From NCBI GenBank assembly GCA_030247855.1, contig JAPDRN010000087.1, positions 62,001-126,000 of the forward strand: a stretch of 64,000 nt of DNA, in the 5' to 3' direction. This document shows positions 43,943 through 54,831 of this stretch, in pieces. This DNA comes from Knufia peltigerae. Lineage: Eukaryota; Ascomycota; Eurotiomycetes; Chaetothyriales; Trichomeriaceae. Numbering within the stretch: the stretch's first letter is position 1; the number at the start of each line of letters is the position of its first letter. The position numbers and the translations under genes are program-made. The notes under the pieces are model-generated. The model was not told the DNA's origin. It worked only from the letters and a program-made list of their open reading frames with translations, and did not search any database.

Positions 43943-44293
43943 TCAATCCTGATCCACTCCGTCTTGTTGTTGTTGAGCTGGATTTCCATTCTGCTGCTGC
44001 TGCTGATCCCAACCATTCAAGGTCCAAGTGATGGCACAGCCGACGAGAACCCATCTCGAAATGAAGGTCCAAAGATAAGCCCTCCACATGGTGACCCTTT
44101 CCCACATGGGACGTTGAAGAAAACCGGCGGTCCACAGAATCGTTCCTATCAACAATGGTCCCGAACACTGACACACCGTGACTAGTCCTCTCATTACGAT
44201 CGGATGAGCTCGGCCGAACGCGGTGGCGTACTCATTACCGCCAGTGGCAGCGGCCGCCTGGGCTTGACCTGAGCGTCGCCGTCGAGGAGGCAT
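43943..44293 (-). CDS. Small two-TM membrane protein
   Basis: The 116-aa ORF begins MPPRRRRSGQAQAAAATGG at ATG 44291-44293. The start was chosen because it opens with a basic patch and matches where the ordered part begins; the frame is open further upstream but without a better ATG nearby. Two hydrophobic stretches, VTVCQCSGPLLIGTILWTAG and WTFISRWVLVGCAITWTL, are joined by a short basic linker with paired Trp residues. The tail is Gln/Asp-rich. I do not recognise the family. The compact design would suit a small organelle or ER membrane subunit, which is a guess. Confidence 0.62.
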   Translation of the reverse strand: MPPRRRRSGQAQAAAATGGNEYATAFGRAHPIVMRGLVTVCQCSGPLLIGTILWTAGFLQRPMWERVTMWRAYLWTFISRWVLVGCAITWTLNGWDQQQQQNGNPAQQQQDGVDQD

Positions 44294-45224
44294 GGTGAAG
44301 AGTTGACTGTATGTAATGTCGAAAGGTTTTGGGGCTTTTGTTTGATTGATTGATGGGTTACTTGATTGACTTTCGCGCGCCGACGACCGCCTGGTCGAGA
44401 CTTTTCCGTAAAATCGCAACGGTGACTTTGTCTGTCCCCTCTGAGCGGATTCACCCTTTTTGGATCATTGCCGTGTGGTTTCAAGGGACTGTAGGTGAGA
44501 GAATGGTCGGTTGTTCGAAAAACGTGAGGGTGACCACTAGGAATATACAGGTCGCACAAGCCGGTTCGAAGCGTTCACGCGTGGGGGCTAGGTCCTCGAA
44601 TCAGAACCCCGAGGTTGTCCCTCACTCCCGACGGATCGTTTGGTCTCAGTGATGCTGCAACGGTTGGTGATGATGGATATGAAGGTCAAGGAGGATCAAG
44701 TGGTCAGCCGGAGTGGTGGGTTGATAACGACGGGTGACGACGTTTGGAAAGGAGGCTGAGTTGCTTTCGCTCTACTTTGCCCTCAACGCGACCAAAGTTG
44801 CTTTGACCGATGACGAGTTTCGTATGACCAACGACTGACGTAAGCCCAGCAACCAATCAGACGTGCATCAGTTTACAATCTCGTATCCGTAACTCGTCGT
44901 ATTCGTATGAGCACCACCACCACCACCACCACCACCAACTCAGAGTACGTACAGTAAATCTGCATTCCTTTTAAATGTCTAGCAAGTAAAAATGTAGATG
45001 CGCTTCATTGTCTTTCTCTAGCAAGTTCTTGGTATCTCTGTATATTCGCCCCCACAACCGTGAGCTCCGACCTGACAAAAATGTACTCCGTGTACGACCT
45101 CGTCCTTGTTCATGTCTATCGCATAACTCCCCATCAGTCCGCTCGCAAACCCAGGTTCCAATCCACGAAAAGAAAAATTCAACATGACCGGTCTAAAAAA
45201 GTTTAGGGCAAGGCTTCGTACAAA
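44294..45224. other. Intergenic region with CAC microsatellite
   Basis: This includes a CAC/ACC triplet run at 44912-44938 and a GTACTCCGT word at 45083-45091. No gene was seen. Confidence 0.6.
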
Positions 45225-47090
45225 TCACCACCCAAACCCTTCCTCTATGTAATCCAAATTGGCTCCCTGGTCCAACATGGCTCGCGACGCCCGTCGGACC
45301 TCGTCGGCCAACCCACCTCCCGCGCAGACACTTACCCCTACACAGCCCGTCTTCTGTGAGACCTCCTCTGCCATGAGCGACTGGACATCAGGTCTGCCGC
45401 GCAACATGCGGACCGTCTCACTGGGGCTGGTGATTGGTTGAGTCAGGCCGTGGCGGGTGACGTACAACAGCACTCTCAGCACTTCCCTCCGCCCCGGCAT
45501 GCGCAGCACCTCGTGCATCCACGGGCGGATCCAGTCCAAAACTTCGACGGTGGGGATGACCCAGACGAGGGTGATTCTTCGGGCGGCAACGGTCCCTTGC
45601 GCGTAACCCTCGACGAGCTCCCTCACGTACGGAAGCTGATGCGTGATACCGACCCCGCCCGCGAACAGCATGACGGTGCCATAGCTGGCCAGACTTCGCT
45701 CGTCGCCGTAGGGTCCCTCGATGTACGCGTTGAGGCTCAGGGGGAGCCCTCTTCCTCCCCAGGCACGGTCCCACAGCTTTCGAGTGAAGCCACCGTGTTT
45801 CTTGACGATGAGGGATATGGTCCGGCTGCGCTGAATGTTCATTTCAACGTCCTTGTGTGGAACGATGGGTGCCTTGTCGTCGTCAAAAGTCCTCGTCGAA
45901 TTGCTTCTGGAGAGGGACTGCTGTTCTTCACCACCACCCCACCAGGCCACCGAGAAGGGGTGTGCCGTCCAAAGCCCAACTGAGGGGATGGTCAGGAAAA
46001 GAGACTGCCCGGGCCGATGCTGCCATGGCCGCGGGGTGGTGATGGTGACCTTGACAGCGTCGCCTGGGAGGGTCTCCACGTTGGCCTTGCAGGCGCGGGA
46101 CCCAATGCTCCTGTACAACATTGTCATTGACCTCCAAGCTCTGAATGCCGTCCAGAGAATGATGAAGCCCAGGAGTTGAGGACGCTGTGGCAGTCCATCC
46201 AGATGTATCCAGAGAAAGATGCACATGGCGATGACGAGGACAATGTGGAAATGGAGAAAGAACTCGTAGGAGAGAGCCCTGAAGACCTTGGGACTCTGGA
46301 TGAGGATGACGGTGAAGGCGAGGACAGCGATCAGGCCACTGTAGATGAAACTGGACTGCAACGATTCCTTCACTCCAGCCCAGCCTTTCTTCTCTACTTT
46401 TGCAATCAAGTAGCAGACCGTGTGCGCGATACCTTGGAAGATGGACACGCGGCCCAGCCAGCGATGCATGAGGTTGAAGGTGTCATAGGGGATGTTCAAT
46501 AGCGATATCAGTGGATTCTTCACCGTGCTCAGCACTATTATCGGGATGAGATTGACGACCGATAGACAGCCGGTACGGTTGCGGAGGATGGGTAGGACTT
46601 GCAATTCCGGCTCGGACCACGGAATTTCCCATACGCAGGCGAATACGTTTGTGGCCACGACCAGGAAGATGAAGAGGGCCTGGAAACGAGTGGGAAGTGT
46701 CCCGAGGTTGACATGCCGGGAGATCTTGACCTCGCGAGCGCGGCGGTGGTAGAGAGGAGGAGCGTAGATGAGGTTGCTCTTGATCGCCGAAAAGATGGAC
46801 GAGCTTTGAGAAAAGTATCGAAGCGAGCCAGGTCGGTCCATCGACGCCAGGTGCCGGACGTGCGTGTCGATGCGATGAAACGTGGCGTAGGCGAAGAGCA
46901 GGCCGGCCACTCCCAGCAACGCCCAAAGATAGTTCCAAGCCAAGGCCTTGTTCAGGTGGGCGAAATATGCCTTGGTGGCGGCCTTTTGACTCTGCGAAGT
47001 TGCGGTTGTGCTGCTGCTGTCCGAAGACGCCATGGCACTCGGGACGGTCAATGCCATGAGCATTGCGAGAGGCGTAAGTACGGAAGCCAT
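45225..47090 (-). CDS. Ferric/cupric reductase transmembrane component (FRE family)
   Basis: A single exon of 621 aa starts at ATG 47088-47090. A hydrophobic leader (LTPLAMLMALTVPSAMA) is followed by about seven further membrane segments. The ferric-reductase-like domain carries its heme histidines in NLMHRWLGRVSIFQGIAHTV and FFLHFHIVLVIAM. The FAD-binding part shows HRPGQSLFLTIPSVGLWTAH and HPFSVAWW. NADPH-binding residues are in MLFAGGVGITHQLPYVRELV, and the end has VCAGGGLADEVRRAS. The enzyme moves electrons from NADPH across the plasma membrane to reduce ferric or cupric ions before uptake. The usual C-G-P-G near the end reads C-A-G-G here. No clear GATA-type iron-regulatory cluster was noticed upstream. 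Confidence 0.94.
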   Translation of the reverse strand: MASVLTPLAMLMALTVPSAMASSDSSSTTATSQSQKAATKAYFAHLNKALAWNYLWALLGVAGLLFAYATFHRIDTHVRHLASMDRPGSLRYFSQSSSIFSAIKSNLIYAPPLYHRRAREVKISRHVNLGTLPTRFQALFIFLVVATNVFACVWEIPWSEPELQVLPILRNRTGCLSVVNLIPIIVLSTVKNPLISLLNIPYDTFNLMHRWLGRVSIFQGIAHTVCYLIAKVEKKGWAGVKESLQSSFIYSGLIAVLAFTVILIQSPKVFRALSYEFFLHFHIVLVIAMCIFLWIHLDGLPQRPQLLGFIILWTAFRAWRSMTMLYRSIGSRACKANVETLPGDAVKVTITTPRPWQHRPGQSLFLTIPSVGLWTAHPFSVAWWGGGEEQQSLSRSNSTRTFDDDKAPIVPHKDVEMNIQRSRTISLIVKKHGGFTRKLWDRAWGGRGLPLSLNAYIEGPYGDERSLASYGTVMLFAGGVGITHQLPYVRELVEGYAQGTVAARRITLVWVIPTVEVLDWIRPWMHEVLRMPGRREVLRVLLYVTRHGLTQPITSPSETVRMLRGRPDVQSLMAEEVSQKTGCVGVSVCAGGGLADEVRRASRAMLDQGANLDYIEEGFGW

Positions 47091-48736
47091 ATTGCTTGTT
47101 GCTAGCCAGAGCAAGGAAAACGAGAGAGAGGCAGAGAAGCGAAAATTGAAAATGCCTCAGCCTGCTGAGACCAAAGGATGACAAAGAGGCTTTGGGCGTG
47201 TCACGGTAGGAGAAAGGAACAAAGAAACAAAGACCTACCACGCGGAAATGCCATGTTACTGATATACCTCGCAGAGGTGGTGAAGATGGAGCATCTGGCA
47301 AACCCTCGCCAAAAGTTGCGTGAAGGCTTGAATTGACGAGGTGACGAAGCGAGCTCGCCATTGCGCAACGTGGAATTCACCAGGGTCTGAAACGAACGTA
47401 GCAGGGGTTTCATGGATACCTCTGTCCTCGATACACAACCGCCTCCAGATAGGGTATCTTGTCGTCCCGCGTATGAGCCGGCCTGTGGGAATAGACTGGC
47501 AATGGAGGCCCAGCAATGGCCTCTCCTGAAGCTTTACCTGAAACAGTAGCCATGGAGTATCAACGGTATTACAACTGGGTATTGTGGAGCTGGATCCCAG
47601 CATCATTTCGACGTCAAAATGCAGCATCGAGTCCAGGAAAGACAGCAGGAATGGTCACATGACCAGCGTCGACATCTGGAAGAGGGAGGACGGTGCGTGA
47701 CACGAGGAGAACGGAGGACGGAGTGGAAAAGTTCGTGATCCGTACTCAAACGAATCCCCACAGTTATCATCCCTGATCGGCAGATACTTGTAGGGGTTTA
47801 GCTCCGCTCGTTGCAGGAATCCGGCTTGGTGCGCAGGGCCGGGCTCCGATTGGCCTTAGAGAGGCAATGATCAGGTTGTTTGAAGCGCCGGTCTATGGGG
47901 TATGGAGCAGACATATCGGTGCTGTACTGTATGTACGGAGTAGGGAGTATACTTACATAGGTAGTGACAAGTCTAGCCGACAGCTGTCTGGCGTAGCGCA
48001 CATGTGGAGTATATGAAGTATAGGTCCAGTATATTCGTAGGTGCAGAATACTGTATCGGTGGGCGAAGAGTCGTCAAAGGGTCTGAGGATTCGTACATTG
48101 GACACGAGTACAGTCTTCCGAAGACGCCAGCTGTGTACGTATACCCGGATGACGGCAGTATTCTCTGCAGATACCCCCGTAGGAGTAGGACACACTCACG
48201 CCGCGTGCCGAATACATGGACGTCCAACTGCTGCACATGGTTCGCCGCCTCACAGAGCCTCCTAAAACACGCCAGGCTGGCGAGGCTACCGATACAAGTG
48301 CTCCATGGGTGCTTGTATGGGGTCCTTCGCTTGATCCGAAACATGGGCCACTGGCGCCACCTACTGTACATACAGCAATTCGCCTAATCCTGCTTCAACA
48401 ATAACTCGTACTCCGTACTCTGTACCTTTTCGAAAGAAGACCCCATCGACCCACTTTTTGCGGCTGGTCTGTCCACGTATGTATCATATAAGTTAGCCCT
48501 CAGATGGCTGACGTTCGCTTTCTTGGCTCGAAGGTCCAGAAAGATTGCGCATGCTGGTGAAGAATACATGTCCGCTTCGTCCTGTTTTGGGCAGGATACT
48601 ATCCAAAATTCGTATATGCAGGTGGCCTGTGAATTCCTATTACCTCTTCTATCGGACAAGAACATTGGCGGCGCATTCCACTTCCGCATCCGGCGCTCAA
48701 TCACAACAAGGCTACATAAGCAAACTCAACTCATCC
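47091..48736. other. Gene-poor region upstream of the ferric reductase
   Basis: These 1.6 kb contain short overlapping ORFs on both strands without domains. Two copies of the recurring motif occur (GTACGGAGTA at 47933-47942, GTACTCCGTAC at 48408-48418), with many TAC/GTA-rich words between. No gene is supported. Confidence 0.55.
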
Positions 48737-50951
48737 TCAGAATCGATGTCGGGCCCTTTTTCTGGTCGTCATCATCGTATTCGTCAGTTGACCGACGCGC
48801 TTTACTCTTTTGTATTGGAAGTCCCCGTGCCAATACGTCGCAGAGTCGGGCGGCGCACTTTGTCGCCGTTGGGACTTTGTCAACAAGGGCCCAAGAGCCT
48901 GTTGGGCAGTTATGGCCACATGGCTGGCTCTGCTGGAACGGCCGCGTGCTGCCTTGCGTTGCGAGTTACTATCTGTGCGTTCGCCAGCGTTTTGATTAAC
49001 GCTCGGAGCTGCAGCAACCCATTCCGCGATCAAAGCGTCCCATGTGTAAACCGGTTCGAGCTGCCGTGACGGAGTCCATGGAACACTAGCAATGTTTCGC
49101 TGCTGCTTGGCATGAAATGCTTCAATGATCGCCCCTGTCCATGCCTCGTTGGAGCACTGCTCAGGATTTTCTACGGCATATTCCTGCGCAGCTCCTACAC
49201 CGAGCTTGGTAATTGCCAAATTCAGCCTTCGACAGTCGTCACATTCTATCTCCAACAACTTCCTTAGGAAAAGGCGCAAGCCACCCTAAGTTTCCGCGCA
49301 GGTGCAAAGAATCATGGCTGTGACGGAGCCAGAGATCATAGGTAGGCACTCGTCGGAAAGGACAGAGTCAAGCCTCGTTAGCAGCCCCAAGTCGACGTCA
49401 CCATCATGCATCAGACCTTGGAAAAGATTTCCAAAGAAGATGTGCGCGGCAAGACCACGTTGACTAGCAGTCATCTCCAACAGGATGTCCAGCTCAACAA
49501 GCGTCTGTACTTCTTTCGAGATTCTCGCAACCAGTGGACGGTAAGCTGGACGCGTGTGCTCCATCATACAAAGTCCAATCATGGCATTCCAGGCGTGTTT
49601 GAGTCTGTTGAAAGCAGCATCGGACGTTGAAGAACAACATGCTTTACCTCTTTCGAGCTTCCCTCTACGGAGAAGTGCTCGTCGATCGGTCTTGCCAGAC
49701 GGGGAGACAGACGTCACAAATATTGCTTCGAGTAGCTGTGGTATGGTACTGTTTGACCGTGACTCAGGTTCGCGGTAGGTCCTCATAAGATATAACAGAT
49801 TTCGAAACCGTATGAATCGCTCAATCACAGAAACAGGATTCTGGGCGTCTTGAAGGACCCGGAGCGCCCATGCTATATTCGCAGCGTCTTGTGACGATTT
49901 TGTGGGCGATAACATCCTCAGGGAGGTGTCATCGGGCAAATGGCAGAAAGGAGCATCTGATTCATAACTCTGCTTGTGCGTGTCAAGGAGTGAGCGATTG
50001 ATAGCTTGCTGGAAGTCAACCACTAGAGGAGATGACCATTGTGTCATGAAATGTATAGCCACGCCTTCAGATAGTACACCTGACTCCATCATTCGAGTGA
50101 TCATGGAGATACCACACATACGTACCGCCGCCCTCAGTGGTGGCCAGCCCGTTTTCGGGTGGCCAAAAAAGTCCTCCATCTCTTGGAGGAAAGAGCCTAT
50201 GATGTCGTGCCCTCCCGTCGTACCCATCGTGGCTGGCGTCACTTTCTTTGTGCTGCTCGACAGCCTCTCTGGAGATTTGATCCAAGCTCATATCGAAGAG
50301 TGACCGGGCCCCGCGTCTTAGAGGCGCATCAAGGTCATCATTCCACCGCGACATTTCCGTAGTACTTGCGGTAGAAACTAGGAAGGTGCCCACGACCGAC
50401 AAGCCCTGACTCAGAATGTTTTCGTGCTCTTGCGCAAGATGAGTGGTGCCGGAAGGCCAGTCTCGCTCGAATGCCACCCCCTCATCGACGGTACTCTCCC
50501 TGTTGACGTCTGCTCTTCTCATGCTACAATATTTTCTGCACTGCTGTGTAGGCCGTTGCTTAATCGTCGCAGGGACAGAGGCCACAATGTTGTTCCGAGG
50601 AGTTCTCAGAATTCGTCGAGCCGCTGTCCGCTTTGACAGAGGTGTCGTCGGGGTTGCCTTTGTAGTCGTGATGGTCCTCACATTGCGAGAAGAATATGTT
50701 TTGGACGACCTTTTCCTCTTTCCCGTCGTACTTAACTAGTCCGATGGGACTTCGGGGATAGCAGAATCGTTGTCGACTGGTTCCACGTGCGATGAGCCCT
50801 CTTCTTGCGCGGCCAGAAATGCTACGTGCCATCTTTCCAACCTGTTGACAAAATTCGTGACTTTGCGGAGGGTTGTCTTGCAGCGGGTTGCTGTCCAGGG
50901 TGCGTCGGTTCTTCGTGAAGGAAGGCTATTGCGGGTGTTGAATCGCGGCAT
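48737..50951 (-). pseudogene. Broken gene for an unrecognised basic nuclear-type protein
   Basis: Reading the minus strand from ATG 50951, long open frames follow one another but are separated by defects. A TAG occurs at 50736-50738 in the same frame as the text after it, which holds a GKRKRSSK nuclear-localisation-like stretch. A frame change lies between about 50310 and 50240. Another in-frame TAG is at 49286-49288. The frame then runs to a stop at 48737. The text on both sides of each defect looks like real protein, for example IIGSFLQEMEDFFGHPKTGW and LVELDILLEMTASQRGLAAH. No intron with acceptable ends and standard length removes any defect; a 39-nt in-frame one at the last stop is conceivable. 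Intact length would be about 735 aa. Family unknown; transcription-factor-like by composition only. Sequencing error is the alternative. Confidence 0.6.
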
Positions 50952-51226
50952 TGAGTATGGGTCGGTCTTTTCTCATGTTGTGCCAGTGACCATATACCGA
51001 ATCGAAGCTGGCATGCGAGGCCGCCAAGTTTCAGACGCTTTATTGCATATTATGTATGAATGGGGTGGAGTTACAGAGTATTCATCTTTGTCTGGTTCTG
51101 GTACAGTGTTTACACATTTCCTTTCTTAGACGCGTAAATTAATGACACGGTGAGGACATTCTCCATATATACTTCATGATTTTTATCTTCGACGTACTCC
51201 AGGGATACATTCGATGTCTATCCTTA

Positions 51227-52340
51227 TCAAGAGACGATATACACCAGTTTCTTACCTCTTGCTTGACCATCTTTCAATGTGTTCAAGCCATCAGCAACAC
51301 CATGGAGACCATGCGGCACGACATCAAAAGGGTGTACCGAGAATTTTCCCTCCCTGCACATGTTTCCAACCCAATCGAAGAACTTTCCAGCAGAGTCGAC
51401 ATCTCCCACTGCTTCTTCAGGTGTCGCCTGCTTCGGCATGCCGGGCTTGTATGCACCTTCATGCCCGGTGTCGACATACGTGTACATAATCTGGACATTG
51501 TCTGGGACGCCAGATTCATCATAGCTGTTCGCGCTGGAGAATACGCTCAGAATGCCTGCATCCAACATTTGGCTGATATCGACCCAGGTTTTATTTTCGG
51601 TGAATGCGTCGATGCTATTTAGAAGCTTCAGGTTGTACCGCTTTGCATAGCCACTCACCTCCTTCTTGACCTGTTCCATGCCGGGACGATAATCCAGGAA
51701 AATGTCTTTGTTCATCGAGGTCGAGCAGTGAACGCACGTACTCACTGCTCCCGCCACCTATGGCTATGATGGGACCGATTCCGGCCATCTTGGCTAACTT
51801 GACGATGTAAGTGCCCAACGCTGCTGTGGCGCCGTACAAGAGGAGCGGTTTCTTGTTCTTGTTCTTGTCGGCACATTCTTGGTCTGGACCTAGATCCAAG
51901 TCCCACGGCGCTGCAAACCCTTGACGGCGAAACAGCGTGATCGCGGCCGTCAAGCTCACCAGCGGAATGGTGCTTGCCTCCTCGAACCCCATGTCGCCGG
52001 GGATGGCAAACACGGTGTACGCTGGAGCGACCGCGTACTCTGCATAGGCCCCATACGGCTGTCCCAAGGCGTGAAAGGCAGCGACCCTATCTCCAATACG
52101 AAATTTGGACACCTCTGTTCCCATCCCGACAACAGTCCCTGCAAGGTCGTCGCCTGAATTGAGCGATACGCCTAGCATGAAGAGATGGAGCCAGTCTTTC
52201 GGGTTCGACGCGGCGGCTTGGACTTTGATCAAGACCTCGTTTGGGGCCAGAATCTGCGGCACCGCAACGGTGGTGATGGTGGTGGTTATTGGCTGCGTCG
52301 GATGGACCGTGACCGATCGCATTTCCTTCGGGAGAGGCAT
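51227..52340 (-). pseudogene. Zinc-type alcohol dehydrogenase/quinone oxidoreductase (MDR), frameshifted
   Basis: ATG 52340 opens an MDR enzyme: an N-terminal GroES-like domain (VLIKVQAAASNPKDWLHLFM, then DDLAGTVVGMGTEVSKFRIG), then a Rossmann part with YGATAALGTYIVKLAKMAG. The frame is good to about 51725 (IAIGGGSSEYVRSLLDLD). It then changes by one base to the frame of DIFLDYRPGMEQVKKEVSG, which continues to a normal MDR end, GKKLVYIVS, and stops at 51227. The change sits in about 15 bases near 51710-51725 with no splice sites. Intact relatives of about 370 aa reduce quinones or enones with NADPH, often beside secondary metabolite genes. Either the gene is recently inactivated or the base is a sequence error. 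It lies next to another broken gene. Confidence 0.75.
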
Positions 52341-53070
52341 GTTCGACGGTTACGAAGCAAGTCTTTTAATTTCTATGAATCAAGCAACGGTATCGAAAAC
52401 TGGTAAGGGAGGACTCAAAGGTTGAGGATGGAGGACTCAACTCAATGCTCGATGTCTATCGCTCTCAGGTACTCATAACACTTTTACGCAACCTCTCAAG
52501 GTCATATATTCCCCCTTGGCTTATAAACATTGTGTAACATAGACGTGTTCGATATGTGTATATTGCACAGCGTCTCGTAATCAGTCATCTCGACGTTTTG
52601 CACAAAAAAAGTCTTGATGTACAGATTGTCTACATACTATCGACCCTACCATTTTGTCCCCACAATCTTTCTACACAGATGATTCATGGGCCAATACAAC
52701 TCGACAAATGTTTATGCGCTCAACAATTGTTTCATACCTGTGTGATTGGTAAACGAGCGAGCATAAAAATCATTATTTTCAACCTATATAATATTTCCAG
52801 AGTGTCACACAGGGTGACATGTCAATCTCATAATATTACATCCTTGGTCGTGGATTTGTAAGACTCCAAAAGAAAACGCCACTTAATAGGCCAAGGCTGT
52901 CTCGACAGGGGGAGTGTTTGACTACTCGAACAGCAACTTGATCATTTGCAGAGGAAGACGAGTACGAGGACGAGTACGATAGAGACCGATAATCTGATGC
53001 GGTCATGAAATTAAGCCCATTTCTATTTACTCTCCCACTAAATCAATCTGACGGACCTTGTGTACGGTAT
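52341..53070. other. AT-rich intergenic region
   Basis: This is the upstream flank of the broken oxidoreductase and the 3' flank of the MFS gene. The stretch at about 52500-52870 is visibly more AT-rich than its surroundings. No gene was seen. Confidence 0.5.
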
Positions 53071-54831
53071 TCAAGCTTCGTTCGTCTCTTTCAATGCCTT
53101 CTCCTTCGACTTGGCCGTCGCCCTCCAAGAGAAGATCAAACAGACGGCCAGGATGATCCCCAACCCGTCCAGGCCTATACCGAGATACCACGCACCCCTG
53201 TATCCCTCCAATTGCTTTCTCCCGCCATTGTTGACGTGCGTCTCGACGGTCCCTGCCATGCCCAGACCGATACTGATCGAATAATTGACCACGGTATTGA
53301 TCAGGCTCGCGGCCAAACCTTGATGCTCGGGCGGCATGTGGTTCGACAAGACGATCACGCCGCTGGGGAAACTCATGTCCATACCCCAAGGGGTGACGAC
53401 CAGGGCGACAAAGGCCTGTGCCCAAAAGGTCTGATGCACCGGCATGGTCGCCAGCAAGATGTTACCGACACAAAACGCCGTCATGGCGATCAACAGTACC
53501 CAACCTGGTTGGATCTTGCCGATGACGAAGCCAGTCGTGATGGCAGCGATGGCACCGGATATGGCGGTTGGTACGATCATGGCCGCAGTCAGGAGGATCG
53601 TCTGACCTCGCAAAAGTTCCAGAAATTGCCTTGAAGGAAAAGAGAAAAAGGTCAGAGAGTTTTTCGAAACACCAGAAATGGGTGGTCCATTCACCTACCA
53701 CAGATAAAATACCCAGATACCAAAGCTAGCCCAACCAAACGCCTCACAGGCAAACACCAGTCTCGTGTCGCGGGTGAATGAAGACATGGGGACGAGTGGG
53801 AAAGTGGCCCTGTACTTTTCGAACCAGAAGAACAACGCCAACAAGGCAACGCCGACAATCAACAAAACGTAGACGTAGACCGTATCCCAACCCACGCCGG
53901 GACCTTGGTTCCACGCGAAATTGAACAAAACCAAACCTGCCACGCCGATGATTGTCCCCATGACGTCGAGTTCTTGAAATGTCACCGCTCCACCGGCGAC
54001 CGGCAAGTCTGGGACGACAAAGACGACCAGGACCGCCACGACGACACACACCATGCCCAACACCCAGTACGCCCAGGGCCACCAAACAAACTGGGTGAAT
54101 ATCCCGGAAAACACGGCGCCGACGAGGTAACCCCCGGGCGCCGCCGCTCCGAATAGACTCAAGACCATGTCCTTTCTCGGGCCGGGAGGGTACGTCCTGC
54201 TGAGCACCGCGATTCCATTGGGAAGCATGATGGCGGGGCCTATCCCCTGCATGGCGCGACAGAACGCGAAAAAGATGAGAGAATGGGAGAAGGCACTGAA
54301 GCCCGCCACCAGAGACCAGACGGCAAACCAGCAATAGCCCAACACAAACAGCTTCTTGTGCCCAAAGAGGTCACCCCATCGGCCGGCGGGGAGGATGAAC
54401 GTTCCCACCGTCAGAGAGTAGCCCGCGGGGAACCACGACAGGTGGCCCGGGTTGGTGGTGTTGAAGGTCCGTCCGATGACGTGGAGGGGGGCGATGGATT
54501 GAGCGAGAGCGGCCTGGGTGAGGAGCTGTGCGGACGTTATCACCGACACAAACAGGATCTCGTGGAAGAGGGAAAAGGACGGTGGTTTCGTGGCCGTGGG
54601 TACTCGAGACGCCGTGTTGGTCAGGCTGGGCTCTTGACCTAGAGTCGTGTGCGCGGTCTCATGTCGGGCCAAATCAGTGTTGTCGTTGCCGGACGGATGG
54701 CCATTTGGTGTTGTTGTCGTCTTCGTCGATGCATGTCCAATCGGTGCTGGTGAGTGGTTCTGCGATTTCGTCTTCTTTTCTTCAAGGACGGCATCGTCGT
54801 CCGATCCTGTGTTTAGTTCCCCGAGAGGCAT
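53071..54831 (-). CDS. MFS drug:H+ antiporter-like transporter (DHA2-type)
   Basis: There are two exons, 54831-53699 and 53629-53071, with a 69-nt intron (GTAGGT...AAG) giving 563 aa. A Ser/Thr/Asn-rich cytosolic N-terminus of about 85 residues precedes about 14 hydrophobic segments. The loop after the second shows the motif-A form AGRWGDLFGHKKLF. Another landmark is CRAMQGIGPAIMLPNGIAVL, typical of multidrug members. Members export toxic compounds, drugs or metabolites at the plasma membrane using the proton gradient, though some take up siderophores or other substrates. The product cannot be narrowed further. It stands next to two broken genes, one of them an MDR enzyme, so the group could be the remains of a small metabolic cluster (inference). 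Confidence 0.9.

Noticed and set aside
45438..47105. Plus-strand ORFs inside the ferric reductase gene
   Set aside because: Shadows of the conserved minus-strand gene.
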